From Serratia quinivorans (GTDB lineage Bacteria; Pseudomonadota; Gammaproteobacteria; Enterobacterales; Enterobacteriaceae), in contig UGYN01000002.1 of NCBI GenBank assembly GCA_900457075.1, forward strand, positions 3,472,001 to 3,536,000: 64,000 nucleotides of DNA, written 5' to 3'. Positions 23,508 to 31,533 of this stretch are shown piece by piece. Each line of letters opens with the position of its first letter. The first letter of the stretch is position 1. The position numbers and the translations under genes were made by a program. Below the pieces are notes generated by a model. That model was not told where the DNA came from, made no database searches, and was given only the letters and a program-made list of their open reading frames with translations.

Positions 23508-23528
23508 ATAGTATCGATTAAAAACTAT
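23508..23528. promoter_or_regulatory. Candidate MarR operator in the divergent region
   Basis: ATAGT (23508-23512) and ACTAT (23524-23528) form an inverted repeat with an 11-base AT-rich centre. This resembles operators of many MarR-family repressors. It lies 27 bases from the regulator start, suited to autoregulation. Confidence 0.5.
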
Positions 23529-23559
23529 ATTGACAAGGAGTGACGGAGGATTTATTGTG

Positions 23560-23586
23560 CATTTGGTTTCGAGTCGAAACCAAATG
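23560..23586. promoter_or_regulatory. Perfect 27-base palindrome upstream of the CPVC gene
   Basis: CATTTGGTTTCGA (23560-23572) and TCGAAACCAAATG (23574-23586) are exact reverse complements around one central base. It ends 45 bases before the thioredoxin-like gene. It could be an operator or, in RNA, a 13-bp hairpin in the leader. Confidence 0.6.
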
Positions 23587-23631
23587 TGCGAATTAATTTC
23601 GCCCACACAGTCAGAACCAAGGAGAATTATC

Positions 23632-23865
23632 ATGACTAAGGCCGTTTTCTATCATGCCGGTTGCCCGGTTTGCGTGAGCGCAGAGCAGCAGTTGTTGGGC
23701 CTGTTGAGCCAGGATGTGCAAGTGGATGTCGTTCATCTGGGTGAAAAACCGGCGCGTATCGCCGAAGCAGAAAAAGCCGGGGTACAGAGCGTACCGGCGC
23801 TGGTGGTGGATGGGCAGGTACTGCACATCAACTACGGTGCTGCGCTGGCGGATCTTAAAGCCTGA
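23632..23865 (+). CDS. Small thioredoxin-fold protein with CPVC motif
   Basis: The 77-aa product begins at ATG 23632 behind AAGGAG, which rules out the longer in-frame start at 23530. Residues 1-14 (MTKAVFYHAGCPVC) give a beta strand followed by a CxxC pair (Cys11, Cys14). QSVPALVVDGQ near residue 52 matches the cis-proline loop of thioredoxin and glutaredoxin folds. No signal peptide is seen, so it is probably cytosolic. Its partner is likely the divergent MarR-like regulator. A thiol-disulfide or thiol-metal role is inferred; the substrate is unknown. Confidence 0.85.
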   Translation: MTKAVFYHAGCPVCVSAEQQLLGLLSQDVQVDVVHLGEKPARIAEAEKAGVQSVPALVVDGQVLHINYGAALADLKA

Positions 23866-23897
23866 TCTGCCGTTGCGTTGCTGATTTCTGAATGACG

Positions 23898-23923
23898 GCC
23901 CCGTCTTATATGCGGGGCTTTTT
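23898..23923 (+). terminator. Terminator after the CPVC gene
   Basis: GCCCCG (23898-23903) pairs with CGGGGC (23913-23918) and is followed by TTTTT. Confidence 0.85.
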
Positions 23924-23985
23924 GTCGTTGACGTCGCCACTGCTGCCGGATAACGTGCCTCATCACATCGATAATGAGACACACT

Positions 23986-24377
23986 ATGTTGGCACTTCGT
24001 CAGATACACCACATTGCCGTCATTGGTTCAGACTATGCGGCCAGTAAGCATTTTTATTGCGATATTCTGGGTTTCACCTTACTCGGCGAGTTTTTACCGC
24101 GAAGAACGTGACTCCTGGAAGGCCGATTTGGCACTCAACGGCCAATACAGCATCGAACTGTTTTCCTTCCCGTCCCCCCCCGGCTCGTGTCAGTCGTCCG
24201 GAAGCCTGTGGCCTGCGCCATCTGGCATTCAGCGTCGAGGACATCGAGCAGGCCATCCAGCATTTGCAGGCTGCCGGCGTAGTTTGCGAGCCGGTACGCA
24301 TCGATCCTTATACCCAGTCACGCTTCACTTTTTTCAGCGATCCCGATGGCTTGCCTCTAGAATTATATGAGGTATGA
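23986..24377 (+). pseudogene. yaeR: YaeR, VOC-family (glyoxalase-like) protein, two frameshifts as given
   Basis: Metal-binding protein of the vicinal-oxygen-chelate fold; its substrate is not established. The frame from ATG 23986 reads MLALRQIHHIAVIGSDYAAS and is broken at a T5 run (24091-24095). The next frame supplies YREERDSWKADLALNGQYS and is broken at a C8 run (24174-24181). The third supplies RPEACGLRHLAFSVEDIE and runs to the stop at 24377. Removing one T and one C restores 129 aa, the E. coli length, with no other defect. Both errors are +1 insertions in homopolymers, so sequencing error is likely. Confidence 0.85.
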
Positions 24378-24465
24378 ATGCTTAATCGGGGCATATCGAC
24401 GCAGGTCGGGCGCTCATATGGTATTATCCCGCGCTTGCCGCACCCCCTTTTGAGTTATTTTCACT

Positions 24466-26021
24466 ATGCAAGAACCCGTTTTTCGCGTTGGTGAGTGGTT
24501 GGTTACTCCCGCAGACAACAAAATAAGCCGTGATGGGCGCCAACTGGCGTTGGAGCCGCGCTTAATCGATATGCTGCAATATTTCGCCCGGCACCCGGAT
24601 GTGGTGCTGAGTCGCGATGAGCTGATCGATAACGTTTGGAAGCGCAACATTGTCACCAACCATGTCGTGACTCAGAGTATTTCCGAACTGCGCAAATACC
24701 TGAAGGACGGTGACAGCAACAGCCCGGAATACATCATTACCGTGCCAAGCGCGGCTATAAGCTGGCTGCGCCAGTGATGTGGTGTGAAGGGGAAGAGATA
24801 GGCATACCTGCGCTACCCCGGGTGGCGGTCATCACCCATGAGCCGGAAGATGGCAGTGAAGACGATGACGTTGATTATCAACCGCCAAAACCCAGCCAGG
24901 CAAAAACATCGCCGGCAAAGTCGAAGGTGGCTTTTTATCGACAATCACCGTTCTGGGTGTGGCTGGCTTTCCTGGCGGCATTGAGCGCCTGCGTGGTGTT
25001 TGTGGCCATTGCAACTTTGTCGCGTCGCATACCGGAATCCACCATGCCGGTGCTGATGAACCCGCGGGATATTGATATCCGCATTCAGGGGGGCAACAGC
25101 TGCAGTAACTGGACGCCGCAACTTTCCTATGTCGTCGGCCTGAGCGAAGTAGTCACGGACTCGCTAAATACCTATTCCACTTTCCTGGTGCACGATCAAA
25201 CCAACTATAACTACACCGGGCCAAGCAGTTCGGGTAAATCGCTGACCATTGAGTTCGTCAACCAGCGCCATTATCGTGCGCAGCAATGTTTCCTGTCGGT
25301 ACGGCTGGTGGACAATGCGGACAGCTCGATCATGCTGGATAAGCGCTACTTCGTTACTACAGACAATCAACTGAAAATTCAGGAGGACTTCCTGAGTAGC
25401 CTGTCTGTGGCCCTCAATCAGCCGTGGCCGGCCCCTTTGCAGCAGCGGTTGATGAAACTCTTGCCAAACTCAGGCCCGGAACTGCAGCAGTATTATCAGG
25501 CACATCAGTTATTGATCCAGGGGGATATCGATTCTTTGACCCATGCCAGCCGCATGCTGGGTGATATGGTGAAATCGTCTCCGGACTTTATTTATATTGC
25601 AGCCGAAAAAGCGCTGGCAGACTTACTGCGTAATTCTTATCAACCTTTTGATACTGTGCAGTTGGCGCAACTGGATACGGAGATAGCTCGCCTGGATGCG
25701 TTGCCAGCATTAAAAGACAGCCCCATAATTCAGCAAATTCATACGATACGGGCACTGGGAGAGGGGAAAACCGATGAGGCTTATCAGGCGATAAATAAAG
25801 GCATCGAGCTGCAGATGTCATGGATGAATTATGTGTTACTCGGCAAAGTTTATGAAATGCAGGGCTACAATCGCTTGGCTGCAGATTCCTATATCACGGC
25901 ATTTAACCTGCGTCCGGGCGAGAATACCCTGCACTGGATCCGTAATGCCGTCTTCCATACCTCAATAAACACCGTAGTTCCCTATCTCGAAAACTACAAT
26001 CCGGATAAACAACCCAATTAA
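24466..26021 (+). pseudogene. cadC: CadC, membrane-bound pH/lysine regulator of cadBA, one frameshift as given
   Basis: ToxR-like activator of cadBA that senses low pH and cadaverine in the periplasm and lysine through LysP. The first frame (from 24466) gives the winged helix (MQEPVFRVGEWLVTP to about residue 95). It then shifts at 24747-24748, where CCAAGC replaces the expected CCAAAGC for the VPKRGYKL wing. The next frame supplies the linker, one membrane segment (about FWVWLAFLAALSACVVFV) and a full periplasmic sensor ending PYLENYNPDKQPN. With one A restored the protein is 518 aa, close to E. coli 512. If the deletion is real, only a soluble DNA-binding fragment remains. Confidence 0.88.
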
Positions 26022-26023
26022 GC

Positions 26024-26062
26024 CACGCCGCCGAGTCAGATAGTTGACCGGCGGTGTTATTT
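26024..26062 (+). terminator. Probable terminator after cadC
   Basis: A nine-base stem (26025-26033 with 26049-26057) with one G-T pair and a 15-base loop is followed by TTATTTATT. Confidence 0.55.
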
Positions 26063-26379
26063 ATTGTGTTTTATTTGTTAAGTCCCATTAACTTATTGGT
26101 TGATTTGTTTCTCTCTTTTATTTTCATTTGTTAGTGAAAATAACAACGCTATCTTAATGTTTTTATTGGTTGTTTATCTTTTCTTGAGCAGGTGTTTATC
26201 TCTTGATGTGTTAATGAAAAACCTCAATTTATCATTTGTATGATCATGAGCGTAATATCACTTTATCTTTAGGACTTTATTCCCGCCAATCATTAGCATC
26301 CTGACTATCAAGTCCGGTCATTAGCAAATTTGCATAACGGCCAAGACTTATAAGAAATCAAAATCAGGAGAAACTGACC
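26060..26379 (+). promoter_or_regulatory. AT-rich cadBA control region
   Basis: This gene-free stretch between cadC and cadB is strongly AT-rich in its first 230 bases. TTATTGGTTG occurs twice (26093-26102 and 26163-26172), 70 bases apart, and TTTATCT recurs at three further places. E. coli cadBA has two CadC sites and H-NS silencing in the matching region, so I infer CadC and H-NS control. The repeats are directly visible; the binding is not shown. AGGAG precedes the cadB ATG. Confidence 0.6.
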
Positions 26380-27729
26380 ATGGGTTCATCCAAGAAAATA
26401 GGGCTTATTGCCTGCACCGGTGTGGTTGCCGGTAATATGATGGGGAGCGGTATTGCCTTATTACCCGCGAACCTGGCAAGCCTCGGTTCTATCGCCATCT
26501 GGGGATGGGTAATCTCTATTATTGGCGCGATGTCATTGGCTTATGTCTATGCGCGTCTGGCCACCAAAAACCCTCAGCAGGGTGGTCCTATTGCTTACGC
26601 GGGTGAAATTTCCCCGGCGTTTGGTTTCCAGACCGGTGTGCTTTATTACCATGCGAACTGGATCGGTAATTTGGCCATCGGCATTACCGCAGTTTCTTAT
26701 CTCTCTACCTTCTTCCCTGAATTGAATAATCCGGTACCGGCAGGTATTGCCTGTATCGCCATCGTGTGGATATTCACCTTTGTTAACCTGCTTGGCGGGA
26801 CCTGGGTCAGCCGCTTGACCACCCTCGGCCTGGTGTTGGTGCTAATCCCGGTGATTGTCACCGCGACTGCCGGCTGGCATTGGTTCGACGCCGCAACCTA
26901 CCACGCTAACTGGAACACCTCCGGTACCACCGACAGCCATGCGGTAATCAAAAGTATTCTGCTGTGCCTGTGGGCGTTCATCGGCGTAGAGTCTGCCGCC
27001 GTGAGCACCGGCATGGTGAAAAACCCGAAACGCACCGTACCGCTGGCAACCATGCTGGGTACCGCGCTGGCCGGGATTATCTACATTGCGGCCACTCAGG
27101 TGATGAGCGGTATGTTCCCGGCTAGCCAAATGGCTGCCAGCGGTGCACCGTTCGCCGTCAGTGCCTCCGCCATTATGGGTAACTGGGCTGCACCACTGGT
27201 CTCTGCCTTCACCGCCTTTGCCTGCCTGACTTCACTGGGTTCGTGGATGATGCTGGTTGGCCAGGCCGGGGTTCGTGCCGCCAACGACGGTAACTTCCCG
27301 AAAGTTTATGGTGAAGTCGATAAAAACGGCGTGCCGAAAAAAGGCCTGCTGCTGGCAAGCTGCAAAATGACCGCGCTGATGGTGCTGATTACCGCCATGA
27401 GCTCCGGCGGCGGTAAAGCTTCCGACCTGTTCGGCATGCTGACCGGTATTGCGGTGCTGCTGACCATGTTGCCTTACTTCTACTCTTGCGTAGACCTGAT
27501 CCGCTTCGAAGGCGTCAATATCCGTAACCTGTTGAGCCTGATTGCCTCGGTTCTGGGTTGTGGCTTCTGCTTCATCGCACTGATGGGGGCCGAATCGTTC
27601 GAACTGGCCGGTACCTTCATCATCAGCCTGATCATCCTGATGTTCTACGCCCGCAAAATGAATACCCGTCAGACAGCGAAAGCCAATGCTGTAGCCATCG
27701 ACGACAGCTCGACGGCCAAAGCGCACTAA
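26380..27729 (+). CDS. cadB: Cadaverine/lysine antiporter
   Basis: Inner-membrane APC-family transporter that exports cadaverine in exchange for lysine, so that with CadA it removes one cytosolic proton per cycle. The 449-aa protein begins MGSSKKIGLIACTGVVAGNMMGSG, the substrate-binding first helix of the family, and has about 12 membrane segments. The middle (KNPKRTVPLATMLG) and end (IILMFYARKMN) match E. coli CadB closely. cadA follows after 91 bases containing a stem-loop. Confidence 0.97.
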   Translation: MGSSKKIGLIACTGVVAGNMMGSGIALLPANLASLGSIAIWGWVISIIGAMSLAYVYARLATKNPQQGGPIAYAGEISPAFGFQTGVLYYHANWIGNLAIGITAVSYLSTFFPELNNPVPAGIACIAIVWIFTFVNLLGGTWVSRLTTLGLVLVLIPVIVTATAGWHWFDAATYHANWNTSGTTDSHAVIKSILLCLWAFIGVESAAVSTGMVKNPKRTVPLATMLGTALAGIIYIAATQVMSGMFPASQMAASGAPFAVSASAIMGNWAAPLVSAFTAFACLTSLGSWMMLVGQAGVRAANDGNFPKVYGEVDKNGVPKKGLLLASCKMTALMVLITAMSSGGGKASDLFGMLTGIAVLLTMLPYFYSCVDLIRFEGVNIRNLLSLIASVLGCGFCFIALMGAESFELAGTFIISLIILMFYARKMNTRQTAKANAVAIDDSSTAKAH

Positions 27730-27755
27730 GCACGTACTGACCCACTTCTTAATTC

Positions 27756-27798
27756 AGCCCCTTGCAACAACGATTGTCATCCGTGATGGCAAGGGGCT
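27756..27798 (+). other. cadB-cadA intercistronic stem-loop
   Basis: AGCCCCTTGC (27756-27765) pairs perfectly with GCAAGGGGCT (27789-27798) across a 23-base loop. No T run follows, so it more likely stabilises or marks processing of the cadBA transcript than terminates it. Confidence 0.6.
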
Positions 27799-27820
27799 CG
27801 CATTACCTGGAGAAATGATT

Positions 27821-29962
27821 ATGAACGTTATTGCTATCATGAACCACATGGGTGTCTACTTCAAAGAAGAGCCCATCCGCGAACTGCACAACGCGTTGGA
27901 AAAACTGAATTTCCGCATTGTTTACCCGAACGATCGCGAAGACCTGCTCAAATTGATCGAGAATAATGCCCGTCTGTGCGGCGTGATCTTCGACTGGGAT
28001 AAATACAACCTTGAGCTGTGCCAGGAAATCAGTGAGTTGAATGAGTACATGCCGCTGTATGCCTTTGCCAATACCTATTCAACGCTGGACGTCAGCCTGA
28101 ACGATCTGCGTATGCAGGTGCGTTTCTTTGAATATGCGCTCGGTGCGGCCAACGACATTGCCGACAAGATCAAACAGAACACCGATGAGTACGTAGACAC
28201 CATCCTGCCACCGCTGACCAAAGCGCTGTTCAAATATGTACGTGAAGGCAAATACACCTTCTGTACTCCTGGCCACATGGGCGGTACTGCCTTCCAGAAA
28301 AGTCCGGTCGGTAGCCTGTTCTACGATTTCTTTGGTCCTAATGCGATGAAATCCGACGTGTCAATTTCGGTCTCTGAGCTGGGTTCACTGCTGGATCACT
28401 CCGGCCCGCACAAAGAAGCTGAAGAATACATTGCCCGCGTGTTCAACGCTGAACGCAGCTATATGGTGACTAACGGCACTTCTACCGCCAACAAAATTGT
28501 CGGTATGTACTCCGCACCGGCAGGCAGCACCGTATTGATTGACCGTAACTGCCATAAATCGCTGACCCATCTGATGATGATGAGCGACATTACGCCAATT
28601 TATTTCCGCCCGACGCGTAACGCTTACGGCATCCTCGGTGGTATTCCACAGAGCGAGTTTGCCCGCGCCACCATCGCCAAACGCGTGAAAGAGACGCCGA
28701 ACGCCACCTGGCCGGTACACGCGGTGATCACCAACTCGACCTACGACGGTCTGCTGTATAACACCGATTTCATCAAGAGCACGCTGGATGTGAAATCCAT
28801 CCACTTTGACTCTGCCTGGGTGCCTTACACCAATTTCCACCCGATCTACAAAGGCAAGTGCGGCATGAGCGGCGGCCGCGTGGAAGGGAAAGTGATCTAT
28901 GAAACCCAATCCACCCATAAACTGCTGGCGGCGTTCTCACAGGCTTCGATGATCCACGTGAAAGGCGACATCAATGAAGAAACCTTCAGTGAAGCCTACA
29001 TGATGCACACCACCACTTCACCGCACTACGGTATCGTGGCATCTACCGAAACCGCAGCGGCGATGATGAAAGGCAATGCCGGTAAGCGTCTGATTAACGG
29101 TTCAATTGAGCGAGCTATCAAGTTCCGTAAAGAAATCAAACGTCTGAATGTCGAATCTGAAGGTTGGTTCTTTGACGTTTGGCAGCCGGAACATATTGAT
29201 GAAGCAGAATGTTGGCCGCTGCGTTCCGACAGTGCATGGCATGGTTTCAAAGGTATTGATAACGAACATATGTACCTTGACCCAATCAAGGTCACCATGT
29301 TGACACCGGGGATGAGCAAAGATGGCGAAATGGAGTCGTTTGGTATCCCGGCCAGCCTGGTTGCTAAATACCTGGACGAGCATGGCATCATCGTTGAGAA
29401 AACCGGCCCGTATAACCTGCTGTTCCTGTTCAGCATCGGCATCGATAAAACCAAGGCTCTCAGCCTGCTGCGCGGTCTGACTGACTTTAAACGCTCGTTC
29501 GATCTGAACCTGCGGGTGAAAAACATGCTGCCTTCGCTGTATAAAGAGGCACCAGAGTTTTATGAAGACATGCGGATCCAGGAGCTGGCTCAGAATATCC
29601 ACAACCTGGTGAAACACCATAATCTGCCTGACCTGATGTACCGCGCCTTTGAAGTGCTGCCGGCGATGGTAATGAACCCGTTCCAGGCCTTCCAGAAAGA
29701 ACTGCACGGTGAAGTGGAAGAGGTTTATTTGGAAGACATGGTGGGCAAAGTGAATGCCAACATGATCCTGCCATATCCTCCGGGTGTTCCGCTGGTCATG
29801 CCGGGTGAAATGCTCACCGAGGAAAGCCGTCCGGTTCTGGAGTTCCTGCAAATGCTGTGCGAGATCGGCGCGCATTATCCAGGCTTCGAAACTGATATCC
29901 ATGGCGCTTATCGCCAGGCGGATGGACGTTACACCGTGAAGGTGTTGAAAAACGATAAATAA
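27821..29962 (+). CDS. cadA: Inducible lysine decarboxylase CadA
   Basis: PLP-dependent decarboxylase of acid resistance; in E. coli a decamer bound by RavA and inhibited by ppGpp. I chose ATG 27821 over 27815 because GGAG at 27809-27812 is properly spaced and the product then begins MNVIAIMNHMGVYFKEEPI. It has 713 aa, with a wing domain (1-130), the PLP lysine in ETQSTHKLLAAFSQAS near residue 367, and the end ADGRYTVKVLKNDK. It is a paralogue of the ldcC gene about 5 kb upstream. Confidence 0.97.
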   Translation: MNVIAIMNHMGVYFKEEPIRELHNALEKLNFRIVYPNDREDLLKLIENNARLCGVIFDWDKYNLELCQEISELNEYMPLYAFANTYSTLDVSLNDLRMQVRFFEYALGAANDIADKIKQNTDEYVDTILPPLTKALFKYVREGKYTFCTPGHMGGTAFQKSPVGSLFYDFFGPNAMKSDVSISVSELGSLLDHSGPHKEAEEYIARVFNAERSYMVTNGTSTANKIVGMYSAPAGSTVLIDRNCHKSLTHLMMMSDITPIYFRPTRNAYGILGGIPQSEFARATIAKRVKETPNATWPVHAVITNSTYDGLLYNTDFIKSTLDVKSIHFDSAWVPYTNFHPIYKGKCGMSGGRVEGKVIYETQSTHKLLAAFSQASMIHVKGDINEETFSEAYMMHTTTSPHYGIVASTETAAAMMKGNAGKRLINGSIERAIKFRKEIKRLNVESEGWFFDVWQPEHIDEAECWPLRSDSAWHGFKGIDNEHMYLDPIKVTMLTPGMSKDGEMESFGIPASLVAKYLDEHGIIVEKTGPYNLLFLFSIGIDKTKALSLLRGLTDFKRSFDLNLRVKNMLPSLYKEAPEFYEDMRIQELAQNIHNLVKHHNLPDLMYRAFEVLPAMVMNPFQAFQKELHGEVEEVYLEDMVGKVNANMILPYPPGVPLVMPGEMLTEESRPVLEFLQMLCEIGAHYPGFETDIHGAYRQADGRYTVKVLKNDK

Positions 29963-29972
29963 GTGAACTAAC

Positions 29973-30001
29973 AAGGGGAGGCGCTTGCGCTTCCCCTTTT
30001 G
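29973..30001 (+). terminator. Terminator after cadA
   Basis: A 12-base stem (29973-29984 with 29987-29998, one G-T pair) with a two-base loop runs into a T run. dtpC starts only 28 bases later, so it may be partly read through. Confidence 0.8.
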
Positions 30002-30028
30002 TCGTTCCCCGACTGATGGGAGAAAACC

Positions 30029-31477
30029 ATGAAAACACCCTCACAGCCGCGCGCAATCTACTATGTCGTAGCCATACAAATTTGGGAATATTTCAGCTTT
30101 TACGGCATGCGTGCGTTACTTATTCTCTATCTTACCCACCAACTTGGTTATTCCGATAGCCGCGCCATTAGCCTCTATAGCGCTTACGCTTCTCTGGTCT
30201 ATGTCACGCCGATCCTCGGCGGCCTGCTTGCCGATCGCCTGCTGGGCAACCGCGTAGCGGTCATTGCCGGAGCGGTATTGATGACGCTGGGCCATATCGT
30301 GCTCGGCCTGAGCGCCGTATCGACACAATCACTCTATCTCTCGCTGTCGATCATCATCTGTGGCTACGGCCTGTTTAAATCCAATATCAGCTGCCTGCTG
30401 GGCGAGTTGTATCAACCGCAGGACTCGCGCCGGGAAGGGGGCTTTTCACTGCTGTATGCCGCCGGTAACGTGGGCTCGATCCTGGCGCCGATTGCCTGTG
30501 GATTGGCGGCAGAACGTTACGGCTGGCACGTCGGCTTTGCGCTGGCGGGTATCGGTATGCTGGCCGGGTTGACGATCTTCCTGTTCGGCAGCCGTCATTT
30601 CAGCCATACGCGCGGTGTGGATCGGGCGCAGATGTGCGTCACCACGCTACGGGTACCTAACTGGGTATGGCTTGGTGCCATGCTGCTGTTGGCCCCTCTG
30701 TTCTTCACTTCACTGTTTATTTACGACCTGGCCGGCCAATTACTGATGCTGGTGTGTGCCGCCGCCGTCGTGATGGTGATCCGTATAATGGCCCGGGCTA
30801 CAACAGTGCAGCGCCGTGGGCTGTGGCAGATAGTGATGTTGATGTTGTTGGGCACCTTGTTCTGGGCCTTTGCCCAGCAGGGCGGTAGTTCGATCAGCCT
30901 GTTTATCGATCACTTTGTCGACCGCCAATGGTTTTCCTGGACGGTGCCGACCGCATTGTTCCAGTCGGTTAACGCTTTTGCCGTGATGTTTGGCGGTGTG
31001 ATGCTGGCCTGGCTGGTGCGGGGTAACGGCAATGGCAACCCCACTCTGCGGATTTGGGGAAAGTTCGCCTTTGGTTTACTGCTGATTGGCGTGGGGTTTA
31101 CCCTGATGGCGCTTAACGCCCGTTACGGGCAGGGCTCGATGAGCCTGATGATCGCCGGGCTGTCGGTGATGGGGCTTGCCGAACTGTTTATCGATCCGGT
31201 CGCCATGGCACAGATTACCCGACTGAATATCCCAGGCGCTACCGGGGTGCTGACTGGTATTTATATGCTGACTACCGGCTCGATAGCCAATTACCTGGCC
31301 GGTATTATCGCCGGCCAGACCGCTGAAGACCCGGCAACGGGCGCGACGGCGCAGGCCTATGTTCACCTGTTTGCTCAAATTGGCTGGTGGGCGATGGGCT
31401 GTACGGCGGCAGTGGTGGCGGTGTTGGCCATGTGGTGGTTGCTGTCCGGCCGTCATATCCGTGCGGTTAATGCTTGA
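30029..31477 (+). CDS. dtpC: Dipeptide/proton symporter DtpC (POT family)
   Basis: Inner-membrane proton-coupled peptide transporter. The 482-aa product begins [26 protein letters not shown], almost identical to E. coli YjdL/DtpC, which also follows cadA. About 12-14 membrane segments are visible, plus the POT signature [12 protein letters not shown]. The usual ExxER motif of helix 1 is replaced by QIWEY, as in E. coli YjdL, an atypical POT reported to favour lysine-containing dipeptides. That preference would fit a lysine-fuelled acid response. No promoter is obvious. Confidence 0.95.
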   Translation: MKTPSQPRAIYYVVAIQIWEYFSFYGMRALLILYLTHQLGYSDSRAISLYSAYASLVYVTPILGGLLADRLLGNRVAVIAGAVLMTLGHIVLGLSAVSTQSLYLSLSIIICGYGLFKSNISCLLGELYQPQDSRREGGFSLLYAAGNVGSILAPIACGLAAERYGWHVGFALAGIGMLAGLTIFLFGSRHFSHTRGVDRAQMCVTTLRVPNWVWLGAMLLLAPLFFTSLFIYDLAGQLLMLVCAAAVVMVIRIMARATTVQRRGLWQIVMLMLLGTLFWAFAQQGGSSISLFIDHFVDRQWFSWTVPTALFQSVNAFAVMFGGVMLAWLVRGNGNGNPTLRIWGKFAFGLLLIGVGFTLMALNARYGQGSMSLMIAGLSVMGLAELFIDPVAMAQITRLNIPGATGVLTGIYMLTTGSIANYLAGIIAGQTAEDPATGATAQAYVHLFAQIGWWAMGCTAAVVAVLAMWWLLSGRHIRAVNA

Positions 31478-31533
31478 TTGATGGTATGACGGGGGTTAAC
31501 GTGCAGCTATCTGGACGTCATTAAGCCTAATCA

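Noticed and set aside
24014..24377. Two overlapping short frames that could be taken as separate genes
   Set aside because: Together with the frame from 23986 they make one YaeR protein split by two homopolymer insertions.
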